Assembly (NCBI GenBank): GCA_020632925.1
Contig: JACKER010000011.1
Coordinates: forward strand, 280,347 to 344,346
Direction of reading: 5' to 3'
Source of the DNA: Alphaproteobacteria bacterium
Lineage (GTDB): Bacteria; Myxococcota_A; UBA796; GCA-2862545
Length of the DNA stretch: 64,000 nucleotides
Shown: positions 53,946 to 63,923 of the stretch, in pieces
How positions within the stretch are numbered: position 1 is the stretch's first letter
Layout of the letters: every line of letters starts with the position of its first letter
Made by a program: the position numbers and the translations under genes
The notes under the pieces: model-generated
The model's input: the letters and a program-made list of their open reading frames with translations, nothing else
What the model was told of the DNA's origin: nothing
Database searches by the model: none

Positions 53946-54389
53946 TCACTCGCACGTCGTGTCGTTGGCGCAAATGTATGTGGGGCAGGGACGTCCACGG
54001 TCCCAGGACAGGCACCCGGTCTGCGTGAGCTCGCAGGTGAACAGCACCCCCGCCGAGCACTGCTGGTCACCCTCGTGGTCGCAGGCACCCGAACACGGCT
54101 CGCACTCGGCGTCGCCCGAACAGTTCCCCGACGGGCAGGGCTCGCCCGTGCCCCAGTCGTAGCACCCGTCGCCGTCGACCACGCAGGGGTACAGGTAGTC
54201 GGCCTCGCAGCGCGTCTCGCCCGGCTGACAGGCCTGGTCGCACCCCGAGGGCTGGGACGTCTCCGTCGGCGTCTCCTCGCAGTCCGCGGTCGCGCAGGTG
54301 CTGGTGGACCCCGAGGTCCGCGTGCTCGGGGCCTCGGCGGTTCCGCTGGCACAGCCCACCACCAGGATCAGGACGTACCCGGTCTTCAT
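53946..54389 (-). CDS. Cys-rich lipoprotein with two tandem repeats
   Basis: The product is 147 residues. The lipobox is LVVGC. A Ser/Thr-rich linker precedes two related Cys repeats, each with CxxxC, a following C, dGCxxWxxGxPCP and C...C (QPGETRCEADYLYPC..GCYDWGTGEPCP and GDQQCSAGVLFTC..GCLSWDRGRPCP). The even Cys number suggests disulfides. Repeats of this kind are common in myxobacterial surface lipoproteins. ATG 54389; TACGGG lies five bases upstream. Confidence 0.82.
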   Translation of the reverse strand: MKTGYVLILVVGCASGTAEAPSTRTSGSTSTCATADCEETPTETSQPSGCDQACQPGETRCEADYLYPCVVDGDGCYDWGTGEPCPSGNCSGDAECEPCSGACDHEGDQQCSAGVLFTCELTQTGCLSWDRGRPCPTYICANDTTCE

Positions 54390-54601
54390 GGCCACCCGTA
54401 GCCGGACTGCTCGGTCCGAGCCACGACTGACCTGACCGACACCCGTACCGCGGATGACTTCGGCCGTATCCGCCAGCCATCGTCGCGCTCGACCGCCCGT
54501 CGTCGGGGACGTTGCCGGAAGGGTAGGACGGCACGTCTGTACCCCGCGACGACACCCATCGTGGCTGCGTGAGGGTGCTATCTTGCGGCGTCGGAGGTCA
54601 G

Positions 54602-57016
<2,415 letters not shown>

Positions 57017-57019
57017 GCC

Positions 57020-57577
57020 TCAGCAGCCCAGCGTGTGGAGCAGCTCCCGGGCCAGCGCGCGGCTGTGGAGGGTCGCACGCAGGCTCGCCGAGGCGCCGAT
57101 CGGGTGCACGGCGCTGCCGTCGCGCACCTCGGGACCGGACGGGTGGCACAGCAGGTCGCAGTCCAGCTCGAGCCCTTCGTCGGCGCGGTGCGCCTTCAGC
57201 TCCCAGCCGAAGCCGTCGTGGTCTCGCTCGGCGGAACGGTCGACGGTCCAACCGCGGGCGGTGACGGCTGCCGACACGGCGGCGAGCCCGGCGTCGGACA
57301 CGGCGACACCCGCGATCACGGCGAGCTCGGCCAGCGCCGCAGCGCCGTCGCGGACGTGGACCCGGACGACCGCGGTGCCGAGACGCTCCGTGACGGCGAA
57401 CGGGTGCCGACCGATCACGTCGGTGAGAGCGTTCTCGTCGGCGCGATCGATCACGACGACGAACGCGTGGGTGTCGTCCCGACGGCAGGTCGCGGTCGTG
57501 ACACCGGCGCTCGGCCGCCCCGACAGGACCGTCCATCCGGCGTCCTGCAGCCGGTATCGAAGCTCGTCCCCGGTCAC
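57020..57577 (-). CDS. Protein of unknown function
   Basis: The product is 185 residues and cytoplasmic. Two alternating beta/alpha halves are visible: ELRYRLQDAGWTVLSG, AFVVVIDRADEN and TAVVRVHVRDG, then GLAAVSAAVTARGWTVD, GFGWELKAHR and LELDCDLLCHPSG. No family is recognised. GTG 57577 lies eight bases after the stop of the C45-type lipoprotein gene, so they are probably co-transcribed. It converges on the hybrid kinase gene, with three bases between stops. Confidence 0.62.
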   Translation of the reverse strand: MTGDELRYRLQDAGWTVLSGRPSAGVTTATCRRDDTHAFVVVIDRADENALTDVIGRHPFAVTERLGTAVVRVHVRDGAAALAELAVIAGVAVSDAGLAAVSAAVTARGWTVDRSAERDHDGFGWELKAHRADEGLELDCDLLCHPSGPEVRDGSAVHPIGASASLRATLHSRALARELLHTLGC

Positions 57578-57584
57578 GGCGCGC

Positions 57585-58850
57585 TCAGAGGCCGGAGAGC
57601 TCGCGGACGTGATCGAACAGCACGTCCAGGTCGAAGTTCGTGGACACCCCCTCGGTGGCCGAGCGGTCCACCTCGTCCGCCACGTACAGGCGGAGCTCCC
57701 GGTTCGCGGTGTCGACCACGATGCTGTGTGCCGTGATGCCGGAGTACCCGTTCTTGACCGCATCGAGCAGGGTGCCCGCGTCGTCCGCGCCGACGGGAGC
57801 GGTGTCGATCATCGCCGCGAGCGTCTCCACCCGACCGTTCGTGTCGGGATCACCCAGGTCAATCCGACGCTTCGCGTAGTGGTTGGCCGCGAGCGTCACG
57901 TCCGTGCGGCTCTCCTCGCTGTCCTCGCCCGCGCGGCGCACCGTGACCTGGCCGTCGGGATGGGTGCGCTCACCGTCCATCTCGAGCACCACGCCACCTT
58001 GTCCGCCGTTGCGGGCCATCGGCATGGCGAGGTGGATGTTGCTCCCCGAGATCTGGGGTCGCGCCTCGAGCACGTCCTCCACTGCCGCCACCGGATCCGA
58101 TGCGCCGATGGTCGCGAGCAGGGCGCTACGGGTGGCCAGCATGCGTGCGGAGATGCCCACCATCTGGGAGGCGGGGAGCTCGGGCGCGTCGTGGAGCGTG
58201 GCGCTCACGACCTCGTCGGTGACGCAGGACACGCAGCCCGCCATGGCGGGGAGCATGACCGACGCGAAGCGCGCGTCCTCGTCGACCGAGTCGTAGACCT
58301 TGAGCAGGTGGTCGTGGATGAACGTCCCCTCGGGATCGATGATCCAGTCGAAGTTCCGCCCATGGATCGTGTCGCCCGTGGTCGACGCGTCCCCCCAGAC
58401 CGTGAAGGACGAGCAGCCGAAGTCGGCCGCTGCATTGGCGAACAGCAGATCCTCGACCTGGAGGTGGTAGGGCTCCACGAACGCGTCAGGGCTGTCGATG
58501 GTGAGCTGCTCGGCGGTGCACGCGTCGCTGGCCCCGTCGAAGTAGCCCTGGATCTCCTCGATCTCGCCGGGCTCGAACGCGGCGCTGCCGAGGACGAGCA
58601 GCCGCGCGTCGGCGTAGCTGTAGCTCGAGTACTCGCCGACCATGAAGTCCACGAGGTAGTGCTTGAACAGCGGGCCGATCTGGTGGCAGGTGAGGGTGCC
58701 CTCGGCATAGCCCATCTCGTACCGGCTCCCCCACAGGTACAGGACGTCGCGCTCGCCCTGGTGCTCGAGGCGGCCGTTGACGGCGGGGACCTCGGCGTCG
58801 TCGGACGGCGTGGTGGTGGCAGCACAGGCCCACAGGCTCAGCAGGATCAT
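57585..58850 (-). CDS. C45-type autoproteolytic acyltransferase/hydrolase lipoprotein
   Basis: The product is 421 residues. A lipobox (LLSLWAC) is followed by an Ntn-hydrolase-like domain. GCSSFTVWGDASTTGDTIHGR with RNFDW matches the isopenicillin-N-acyltransferase/C45 pattern, in which Cys146 would become the N-terminal nucleophile after self-cleavage. SSIVVDT-like and HSIVVD segments lie near the end. It would hydrolyse amides or beta-alanyl dipeptides outside the cytoplasm; the substrate is unknown. ATG 58850 has GGAG upstream. Confidence 0.85.
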   Translation of the reverse strand: MILLSLWACAATTTPSDDAEVPAVNGRLEHQGERDVLYLWGSRYEMGYAEGTLTCHQIGPLFKHYLVDFMVGEYSSYSYADARLLVLGSAAFEPGEIEEIQGYFDGASDACTAEQLTIDSPDAFVEPYHLQVEDLLFANAAADFGCSSFTVWGDASTTGDTIHGRNFDWIIDPEGTFIHDHLLKVYDSVDEDARFASVMLPAMAGCVSCVTDEVVSATLHDAPELPASQMVGISARMLATRSALLATIGASDPVAAVEDVLEARPQISGSNIHLAMPMARNGGQGGVVLEMDGERTHPDGQVTVRRAGEDSEESRTDVTLAANHYAKRRIDLGDPDTNGRVETLAAMIDTAPVGADDAGTLLDAVKNGYSGITAHSIVVDTANRELRLYVADEVDRSATEGVSTNFDLDVLFDHVRELSGL

Positions 58851-59117
58851 GGACACTCCGTCGCGCAGCCCATCGTAGCGGGGCGCGGAACACCCGCCAC
58901 GTCGAACGTGCATCTCCTGCCATCAGCGAGGGGGGAGGGCCTTGGCAGAGCGGAGGGCTGCGAGCTCGCGGACCAACGCGTCCGGGTCGTCGAGCTGTGC
59001 GTCCGGGAGGAGCAGCACCCCCGATGCCAGCCGCACGCGGACCGCGCCCCCGTGTCGGACGATGCCGGCCACGCCGGACCAGGCGGTGACCGAGGAGGCG
59101 TTGGCCGCCTCGACCGC

Positions 59118-59324
59118 TAGCAGGCTGCTGAACAAGTCAGCAGCCTGCTCTTCAGCGTACCGCTCCCGCGTCCCCTGGCTACCTACCGGCCTGCCCTCCA
59201 CTCCCTCCGAACCTTCGGTTCTACAGTCGCTTCGGGCGTCCGTCAGGGACCAGCTCAGGGGACGCTCCCGCTCGCCCGCAGGTAGCCGAGAAGCGCCTGC
59301 CGGCACTTCTTCAGCAACCTGCTA
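59118..59324. mobile_element. MITE-like element with ~20-bp terminal inverted repeats and TA target duplication
   Basis: The left end TAGCAGGCTGCTGAACAAGT (59118-59137) and the right end ACTTCTTCAGCAACCTGCTA (59305-59324) are inverted copies with 18 of 20 matches. TA flanks both sides (59118-59119 and 59323-59324) and is single in the rebuilt target. No transposase frame fits in 203 bases. Internal inverted repeats GCGTCCCCTG/CAGGGGACGC (59168, 59256) and GGCTACCT/AGGTAGCC (59177, 59280) and a central hairpin (59209-59221) make it highly structured. It interrupts a YcxB-like gene. Confidence 0.85.
59119..59149. repeat. 13-bp perfect hairpin at the MITE left end
   Basis: AGCAGGCTGCTGA (59119-59131) and TCAGCAGCCTGCT (59137-59149) are perfect inverted copies around a five-base loop. 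The left terminal repeat thus carries an adjacent inverted copy of itself, which the right end lacks. This end-specific hairpin could be a transposase signal. Confidence 0.8.
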
Positions 59325-60283
59325 TGCCTTCCTCGTTCCAGGCAGCGCGAATGGGTCCGCCGATCGCCTGGAGGTGCTGGTCCAGGGCGTCGGCCTGCTG
59401 TGTCCGGAGGCCCCGTTCCCACCAGAGCACAGCGATGCCGAACGAGGTGGTGCCCACGAGCACGAGCCAGGCGGAGGGCCCGGGAGCGGTCCAGGCCTGC
59501 CAGATGCCGAACGCCACACCACTCACCACGCAGACCCAACCATAGAGGCGGACCAGCGGCAGGTAGGGGAGCAATGACAGCGTCGTGGACAATTCTACTT
59601 GGCGTCCTCCGCTCCGGGCGGACAACCGTTCGCGTTCCGCCCTTACTTCCTGCTCCTTGGCCGATGCACGCTGGGGGGGCGGCCCGCGAACGCCGTCCCT
59701 CCGCTGCGGCCGACTCGGCGCCCGGTCCGCCGATGAACGGCGTACCGGCCCCCTCGAATTCGAGCGCGCGATCCCGACGGATCGTCACCGCGCCGCGCTC
59801 GGGCCCGCGGAGTCGCGTGGGTTCGGGGGCGATGCCTGGGGGAGCAGCCGCGATCCGCGCCTCGACGTCGGCGATCAGGGCCGCCAGGTCGTACGGGGGG
59901 ACGATGGTCCCTCGCGGGAGGCGCAACAGCCGACGGCCCCCCACGCCGTGCAGCTCGACCGCTCCCCGCCGCGTGCGGATGCCGGTGATGGCGGACCAGG
60001 CCGACGTGTTGCGCCAACCGTCGCCTTCCATCCGGATTCCGGTTCGCTCGAGTCGAACGGTCGCCCGCATCGGTGGTTGGCGCCGGACGCGACTCCACTG
60101 GTTGCCGAAGCCCAGGATCAGGCCCAGAGGCACGGCCCACCCCATCGGCAACCGCGTGAACGCACCCGTCATCGCCTCGATCGCGACCAGGACCGTCACG
60201 GCGGCCACGGTGGCGGCCATCAGGCGCCGCCGGCCGAGGCTGCCATCGTCCACGATCTCGAACGACACGGCGTCCCCCTCCAT
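59255..60283 (-). CDS. YcxB-like membrane protein with doubtful C-terminal extension
   Basis: ATG 60283 overlaps the Imm26-like stop (TGATG). Two membrane helices (LMAATVAAVTVLVAIEAM; WAVPLGLILGFG) are followed by the YcxB-like domain (RATVRLERTGIRMEGDGW, NTSAWSAITGIRTRRGAVELH, RLLRLPRGTIVPP) to ~residue 165. Convincing coding ends near residue 200. The frame then runs on through the next gene in another frame and stops inside the MITE at 59255, giving 342 residues. A run of seven G at 59673-59679 is a likely indel site. One extra base would end the gene at 59643, 17 bases before the next start; one fewer would fuse it to the next gene. Confidence 0.65.
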   Translation of the reverse strand: MEGDAVSFEIVDDGSLGRRRLMAATVAAVTVLVAIEAMTGAFTRLPMGWAVPLGLILGFGNQWSRVRRQPPMRATVRLERTGIRMEGDGWRNTSAWSAITGIRTRRGAVELHGVGGRRLLRLPRGTIVPPYDLAALIADVEARIAAAPPGIAPEPTRLRGPERGAVTIRRDRALEFEGAGTPFIGGPGAESAAAEGRRSRAAPPACIGQGAGSKGGTRTVVRPERRTPSRIVHDAVIAPLPAAGPPLWLGLRGEWCGVRHLAGLDRSRALRLARARGHHLVRHRCALVGTGPPDTAGRRPGPAPPGDRRTHSRCLERGRHSRLLKKCRQALLGYLRASGSVP

Positions 60284-61383
60284 CAGCGGCCACGCGCCCA
60301 GCGGCTGCCGGAGCGCCAGGCACCGATCTCGTCCGGGGTGAGGAGCCACCGTTCGCGAGGCGCCTCCACTCCGCGCACCAGGGCGCCTTCGTAGGGGACC
60401 GCCCAGGCGTTCCAGGGCGCCAGGCCGTGCCAGGCTTCGGCCAGCTCCTGCAGCCCGTCCCACGAGGTGGCGCCGTGGCCTGGTCGGCCGTGAGGTCCGC
60501 GGAAAGGATCGTCCACGGGGTCGTGGTGCCCGACGACCCGCCAACGGCCGCGATCGAGGTGGTCGGACGCCACGTGGAGGATGGCCAGCGTGCGCGAGGT
60601 GAGGGCGTCGAGCAGATCGACGTCGAGCGCCGCGGCACGGTGTTCCAGCAGGGCGCAGGTGGGCGCGCGGAGGCCCGAACCGGCCGCGAGGTCCTGCTCC
60701 CAGAGCACCTGCCCGAAGGCCCAGCTGCCGTCGGTGAGCGGCACCGCGAACACGTCGCCCACGCGCCAGGGCAACGCGCGAGGTCTGCGCAACGCCCGGA
60801 GCACGGCACCAACGGCCTGCACGTCGGCGTCGGCGACCGGTCTGCCAGATTGGCGCGCGACCAACGCGGCAGCACGGACCACGGCGTCTCTCCCGCCGGT
60901 GACGGCCACCGCGTCCGCCTCCACGTCCACGTCGAGGCGACCGCCCTGGTCCGCGTGCCACGCCGCGGCGAAACGCTCAGCCGCCTCCGCTTGCGTCGTC
61001 GCGCTCGTCAGCGCCGCCAGGTCCACCAGGAAGGAGCACGACGGATCGCTGGCCGACGGCAGGTCGATGTCCACCGGACCCAGCGCCAACGTGTCCACGT
61101 CGAACAGTGCTTCGCCTTCGAGGGACACCACGCCCCAGGGCTCCGCGCTGTCGACCCTGACCACACCCGAGATGGCGACCACGCGCCCGGCCAGCGTGCC
61201 TCGGCGCGGCCACGGCCCGGCGGCTCCCAGCGCCTCGTCGGTGAGCACCGCGACCTTCTCCACGAACAGGTGACGTCGACCTGCGGCGTCGACCAGCTCC
61301 GCGCGGACCAGACCGGGCTGCGGGTCGTCCGACACCCAGCCGGTCAGGACGACGGGGACGTGCACGACGGGTGAGTGTTTCAT
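60283..61383 (-). CDS. Imm26-like two-domain protein
   Basis: The product is 366 residues and cytoplasmic. The N-terminal domain (~1-105) has VVLTGWVSDDPQPGLVRAEL, RHLFVEKVAVLT and PWGVVSLEGEALFDV. The C-terminal domain (~215-330) has LPWRVGDVFAVPLTDGSWAFGQVL, like immunity protein 26 of polymorphic toxin systems. A toxin is not visible nearby, so a true immunity role is unproven. ATG 61383 diverges from the gene at 61428. It leads an operon with the two YcxB-like genes. Confidence 0.72.
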   Translation of the reverse strand: MKHSPVVHVPVVLTGWVSDDPQPGLVRAELVDAAGRRHLFVEKVAVLTDEALGAAGPWPRRGTLAGRVVAISGVVRVDSAEPWGVVSLEGEALFDVDTLALGPVDIDLPSASDPSCSFLVDLAALTSATTQAEAAERFAAAWHADQGGRLDVDVEADAVAVTGGRDAVVRAAALVARQSGRPVADADVQAVGAVLRALRRPRALPWRVGDVFAVPLTDGSWAFGQVLWEQDLAAGSGLRAPTCALLEHRAAALDVDLLDALTSRTLAILHVASDHLDRGRWRVVGHHDPVDDPFRGPHGRPGHGATSWDGLQELAEAWHGLAPWNAWAVPYEGALVRGVEAPRERWLLTPDEIGAWRSGSRWARGR

Positions 61384-61397
61384 CGCCGGGCCTGGAG

Positions 61398-61403
61398 TAT
61401 CTT
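61398..61403 (+). promoter_or_regulatory. Candidate -10 box before the 61428 gene
   Basis: TATCTT lies 24 bases before GTG 61428 in the 44-base divergent gap. The hexamer 17 bases upstream (GTGTTT) is a poor -35. Confidence 0.3.
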
Positions 61404-61427
61404 GAATCCGGCCGACCTGGAGGTCCC

Positions 61428-61787
61428 GTGTCCCTGCTGGCGCTCTGTACCGTCGCTCTCGCCGCCGATCCGGTGACCCTGTCCCCACCCACCACCCGGG
61501 TCGACGCGAAGAAGGTCGAGGGCGACATGGGCGTGGCCTACGAGGTCGGCTCGTTCACGAAGGGGCGCGACACGATCGTGGTGGTCTGCATGGCCGACGG
61601 CGGGAAGCTGGCGTGCAGCGGATACGCCGGGACGACGCTGCAGCGCACGTTCGCCCTGATCGGCGTCGAGGGCGATCGGATGAGCTTCGACGCGGGCGAT
61701 GGAGTCTCGGTGCACGGCACCCTGGTCGGCGCGGGTGCGACGTTCTCCGGCGTTTCGAAGACCGTGGTGCCGCAACCCACGAAGTAG
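61428..61787 (+). CDS. Small exported protein of unknown function
   Basis: The product is 119 residues. GTG 61428 has GGAGG upstream and gives a signal peptide (SLLALCTVALAAD). The mature domain of ~100 residues is beta-rich and has two Cys (VVVCMADGGKLACSGY) that could pair. No family is recognised. An upstream in-frame start at 61371 is less likely because it would hide the signal peptide. Confidence 0.7.
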   Translation: MSLLALCTVALAADPVTLSPPTTRVDAKKVEGDMGVAYEVGSFTKGRDTIVVVCMADGGKLACSGYAGTTLQRTFALIGVEGDRMSFDAGDGVSVHGTLVGAGATFSGVSKTVVPQPTK

Positions 61788-61853
61788 CTGCTTCGGGGCT
61801 GGAGAGGCAGCGCCGTCCCAGATGTGGGAGACTGGGCGCCGCCCGGAGCTGCC

Positions 61854-62165
61854 ATGGAGTTCAACTGTCCCAAGTGCAACGCGCTCTATTCAATCTCGGA
61901 CCACCGGGTCCGAGGCGGTAGTGGCACGGTGCCATGTCGGCATTGCAGCGCGCTGATCGAGCTGCGGTGGCCCGAAGGGGCTGCTGCTCCACTCCCGCCG
62001 CGGCTGGTCCGGCCCTCGCGGCCCCCGCCCCGCGCGCCGCTGCCGCCTCCTCCATCGGCACCCCCGCCCGGCCCTCCCCGGAAGTCGAAGGCCCAGCGAG
62101 GCGCCCAGGTCGACGACGAGGACGTGGAGGACCCCGACACGACGCCCTTCGTCGACGTCGACTGA
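61854..62165 (+). CDS. MJ0042-type zinc-ribbon protein with Pro-rich tail
   Basis: The product is 103 residues. The N-terminal zinc ribbon has CPKCNALYSISDHRV and CRHCSALIELRW (CxxC...CxxC), followed by a Pro/Arg-rich linker and an acidic C-terminus (DDEDVEDPDTTPFVDVD). In myxobacteria such ribbons often cap larger membrane or regulatory proteins. Here it is free-standing with no membrane segment. ATG 61854 has GGAG upstream. Confidence 0.8.
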   Translation: MEFNCPKCNALYSISDHRVRGGSGTVPCRHCSALIELRWPEGAAAPLPPRLVRPSRPPPRAPLPPPPSAPPPGPPRKSKAQRGAQVDDEDVEDPDTTPFVDVD

Positions 62166-62177
62166 GGCCCGTTCGCT

Positions 62178-62492
62178 TCAGCCCGGGTGGTGCCCATCGG
62201 GGTGGTGGTGGTGGTCGCCGCGGTGGCGGCCATGCCCGTGGCGAGGCTCCTGCGCGTCCCGCTGCCGATCGTGGCGACCGTGGCACGACCCGTGCCGCTG
62301 CTCCTCTCCGTGCGCTGGGGGTGACTCGGACAGGCTCGCGGCCTGGGTCGCCTCCATCTGCGTGGGCTCGGGCGCCGGGCGGACGCTGCCCGACGCGAGC
62401 GCCGCCGCCGACACCATCCCCAGGGCACCCACACCCAGCGACGCCGCCAACGCCACGCCGCGGCTCATCATCCAGCTCGGCCAAGAGATCAT
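62178..62492 (-). CDS. Exported His-rich small protein
   Basis: The product is 104 residues. ATG 62492 has a strong GGGAGG upstream. The signal-like segment (GVALAASLGVGALGMVSAAALAS) is followed by a Glu/Gln/Thr linker and a tail very rich in His (EEQRHGSCHGRHDRQRD, HGRHRGDHHHHPDGHHPG). It may chelate Ni, Zn, Co or Cu in the periplasm. No transporter is adjacent. It diverges from the TPR gene. Confidence 0.72.
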   Translation of the reverse strand: MISWPSWMMSRGVALAASLGVGALGMVSAAALASGSVRPAPEPTQMEATQAASLSESPPAHGEEQRHGSCHGRHDRQRDAQEPRHGHGRHRGDHHHHPDGHHPG

Positions 62493-62659
62493 CTCGCCTC
62501 CCTCCCCAGCGTCACCGGCTCGCCGGAGCGAAGGCGGTCATCGTTCGTCGCCGTCCATCACGCCCCCGGTCCTCCTCGGTCGTTTAATGGGTCGGGGGTT
62601 CGTTTCACGGGGTGGGCGACACGCCGTTGGCTACGGTCGGAAGCGAATGGAGGTCAGGC

Positions 62660-63394
62660 ATGAGCGAGCGACCGATGCACACCGTCCCCGGGATGTTCGA
62701 CCGGCTGGTGGCCTTGTACGCAGAGGGGGAGCGGGCGTTGGCGGAGAATCGGCTGGGGGACGCCGACGCAGCGTTCACCGAGGCGATCGGGCTGGACGAC
62801 CACTTCCGCCAGCGGTGGATCACCTCCTACGCGCAACGGGCCTTCTGCCGGCATCGGATGGGGCGGCTCGAGGAGGCGATCGCCGACTACGGGGCGGCGT
62901 TGGCGATGAACGAGCCTCCGCCCCACCAGGCGCAGTACCACTTCCAGCAGGGCATGGCGCTCGCGGCCCTGGGGCGCACGGACGAGGCGCTCACCGCCTA
63001 CGCCGCCAGCATCGCGCTCGCGCCCGATCAACCGGGTCCACGGCACCTCCGTGGCAAGCTCACCTGTGAGACCGATCCGGCGGCCGCGCTGGCCGACTTC
63101 GACCACTTCCTGCGGGTCGCCGACCACCCCGAGGTGCGCCAGCTCCGCGCCTTCTGCAACCTGCAGCTCGGCCACGCCGCGGTGGCCCTGCCCGACCTCG
63201 AGCGAGCCCCGGACATGGCGTGGACGCACTACCTGCGTGCCTGGGCGTGCGCCGCCACGGGAGACGTCGACGCCTGCGTGGCGGCGATGGCGGAAACGGT
63301 CGCGCGCGACGCGAGCTTCGCACGGTATTTCCACGAGCTCGATGACTACGCCGCCGCCCGCCGCCACCCGGGGTTCGCCGCCGCTGTGGGCTGA
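62660..63394 (+). CDS. TPR-repeat protein
   Basis: The product is 244 residues and cytoplasmic. About five TPR-like helix pairs are seen, including YAEGERALAENRLGDADAAF, QRAFCRHRMGRLEEAIADY, GMALAALGRTDEALTAYAAS and FCNLQLGHAAVALPDLERA. It is presumably a protein-interaction scaffold. ATG 62660 has GGAGG at 62649. The preceding 167-base divergent gap has no strong signal beyond this ribosome-binding site. Confidence 0.85.
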   Translation: MSERPMHTVPGMFDRLVALYAEGERALAENRLGDADAAFTEAIGLDDHFRQRWITSYAQRAFCRHRMGRLEEAIADYGAALAMNEPPPHQAQYHFQQGMALAALGRTDEALTAYAASIALAPDQPGPRHLRGKLTCETDPAAALADFDHFLRVADHPEVRQLRAFCNLQLGHAAVALPDLERAPDMAWTHYLRAWACAATGDVDACVAAMAETVARDASFARYFHELDDYAAARRHPGFAAAVG

Positions 63395-63435
63395 CCCCGC
63401 TCGGGTTCGGTGGCGCGGTTCCAATGGGGGGCGGC

Positions 63436-63441
63436 TACCAT
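63436..63441 (+). promoter_or_regulatory. TANNNT box close to the 63447 start
   Basis: TACCAT ends five bases before ATG 63447 with no ribosome-binding site between, consistent with a leaderless transcript. Confidence 0.3.
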
Positions 63442-63446
63442 GACGC

Positions 63447-63923
63447 ATGCTCCTGATGGCGTCGATGGTCCTCGTGGTACCTCGCTCCTGCTCCCTGGAG
63501 CCGGTGGCGTTCGGTGGGGATGGCTGCGACCTCGGTCCGTTCGCCCGGGCCAGCGATCAGGACCTCGAGTGGAACTTCTCGTGCTGGACGGGGCCGGTGC
63601 CGGTCCTGGACACGTTGCCCTTCCCGGCACGTCGCCCCGACCGCGCGTTCAGTGGCGGTCCCCGTCGTTCGTCCGGCAACCCTTCAGCGACCCACGACAA
63701 CGCCATCTGCGCCCTCCGCGATCCGGCGCGTTGGCAGATCGCGCACGTGTGGCTCTCCTGGGAGCACGGCTGGCGATGGATGGACGACACCGCCCACTGG
63801 AACGTGTTCAACGGCCTCAGGATGGACGACGGGTTCGAGCCGATCGACCGGGAGGGTGCGAGGGCCTGCTTGTTGGAGGCGTGGTCGCTCCCCGAACCGG
63901 ATCCAGAGCGGTGCGGTCCGTAA
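63447..63923 (+). CDS. Probable exported small protein of unknown function
   Basis: The product is 158 residues. The short hydrophobic N-terminus (MLLMASMVLVVPRSCS) could be a signal peptide or lipobox. The rest is Trp-rich (DLEWNFSCWTGP, VWLSWEHGWRWMDDTAHWN) with several Cys, consistent with an exported, disulfide-bonded domain. No family is recognised. The last 77 bases of the window hold no supported gene. Confidence 0.6.
   Translation: MLLMASMVLVVPRSCSLEPVAFGGDGCDLGPFARASDQDLEWNFSCWTGPVPVLDTLPFPARRPDRAFSGGPRRSSGNPSATHDNAICALRDPARWQIAHVWLSWEHGWRWMDDTAHWNVFNGLRMDDGFEPIDREGARACLLEAWSLPEPDPERCGP

Larger units (their letters stand above)
58923..59625 (-). pseudogene. YcxB-like membrane protein gene split by a MITE-like insertion
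   Basis: The 5' half (TTG 59625 to 59325) encodes two membrane helices (LVRLYGWVCVVSGVAFGIW, WLVLVGTTSFGIAVLWW) and ends ...AAWNEEGI, then stops inside the insertion. The 3' half (59117-58923) encodes AVEAANASSVTAWSGVAGIV and the rest of a YcxB-like domain. Removing the ~205 bases between TA copies joins GGC ATA to GCG GTC in frame, giving EEGIAVEAAN and a ~166-residue protein like the neighbour at 60283. TTG 59592 is an alternative start. The original gene was probably functional until recently, since both halves keep open frames. Confidence 0.85.

Noticed and set aside
59119..59149. The 13-bp hairpin as a transcription terminator
   Set aside because: It has no T-run and coincides with the end of the inserted element, which explains it better.
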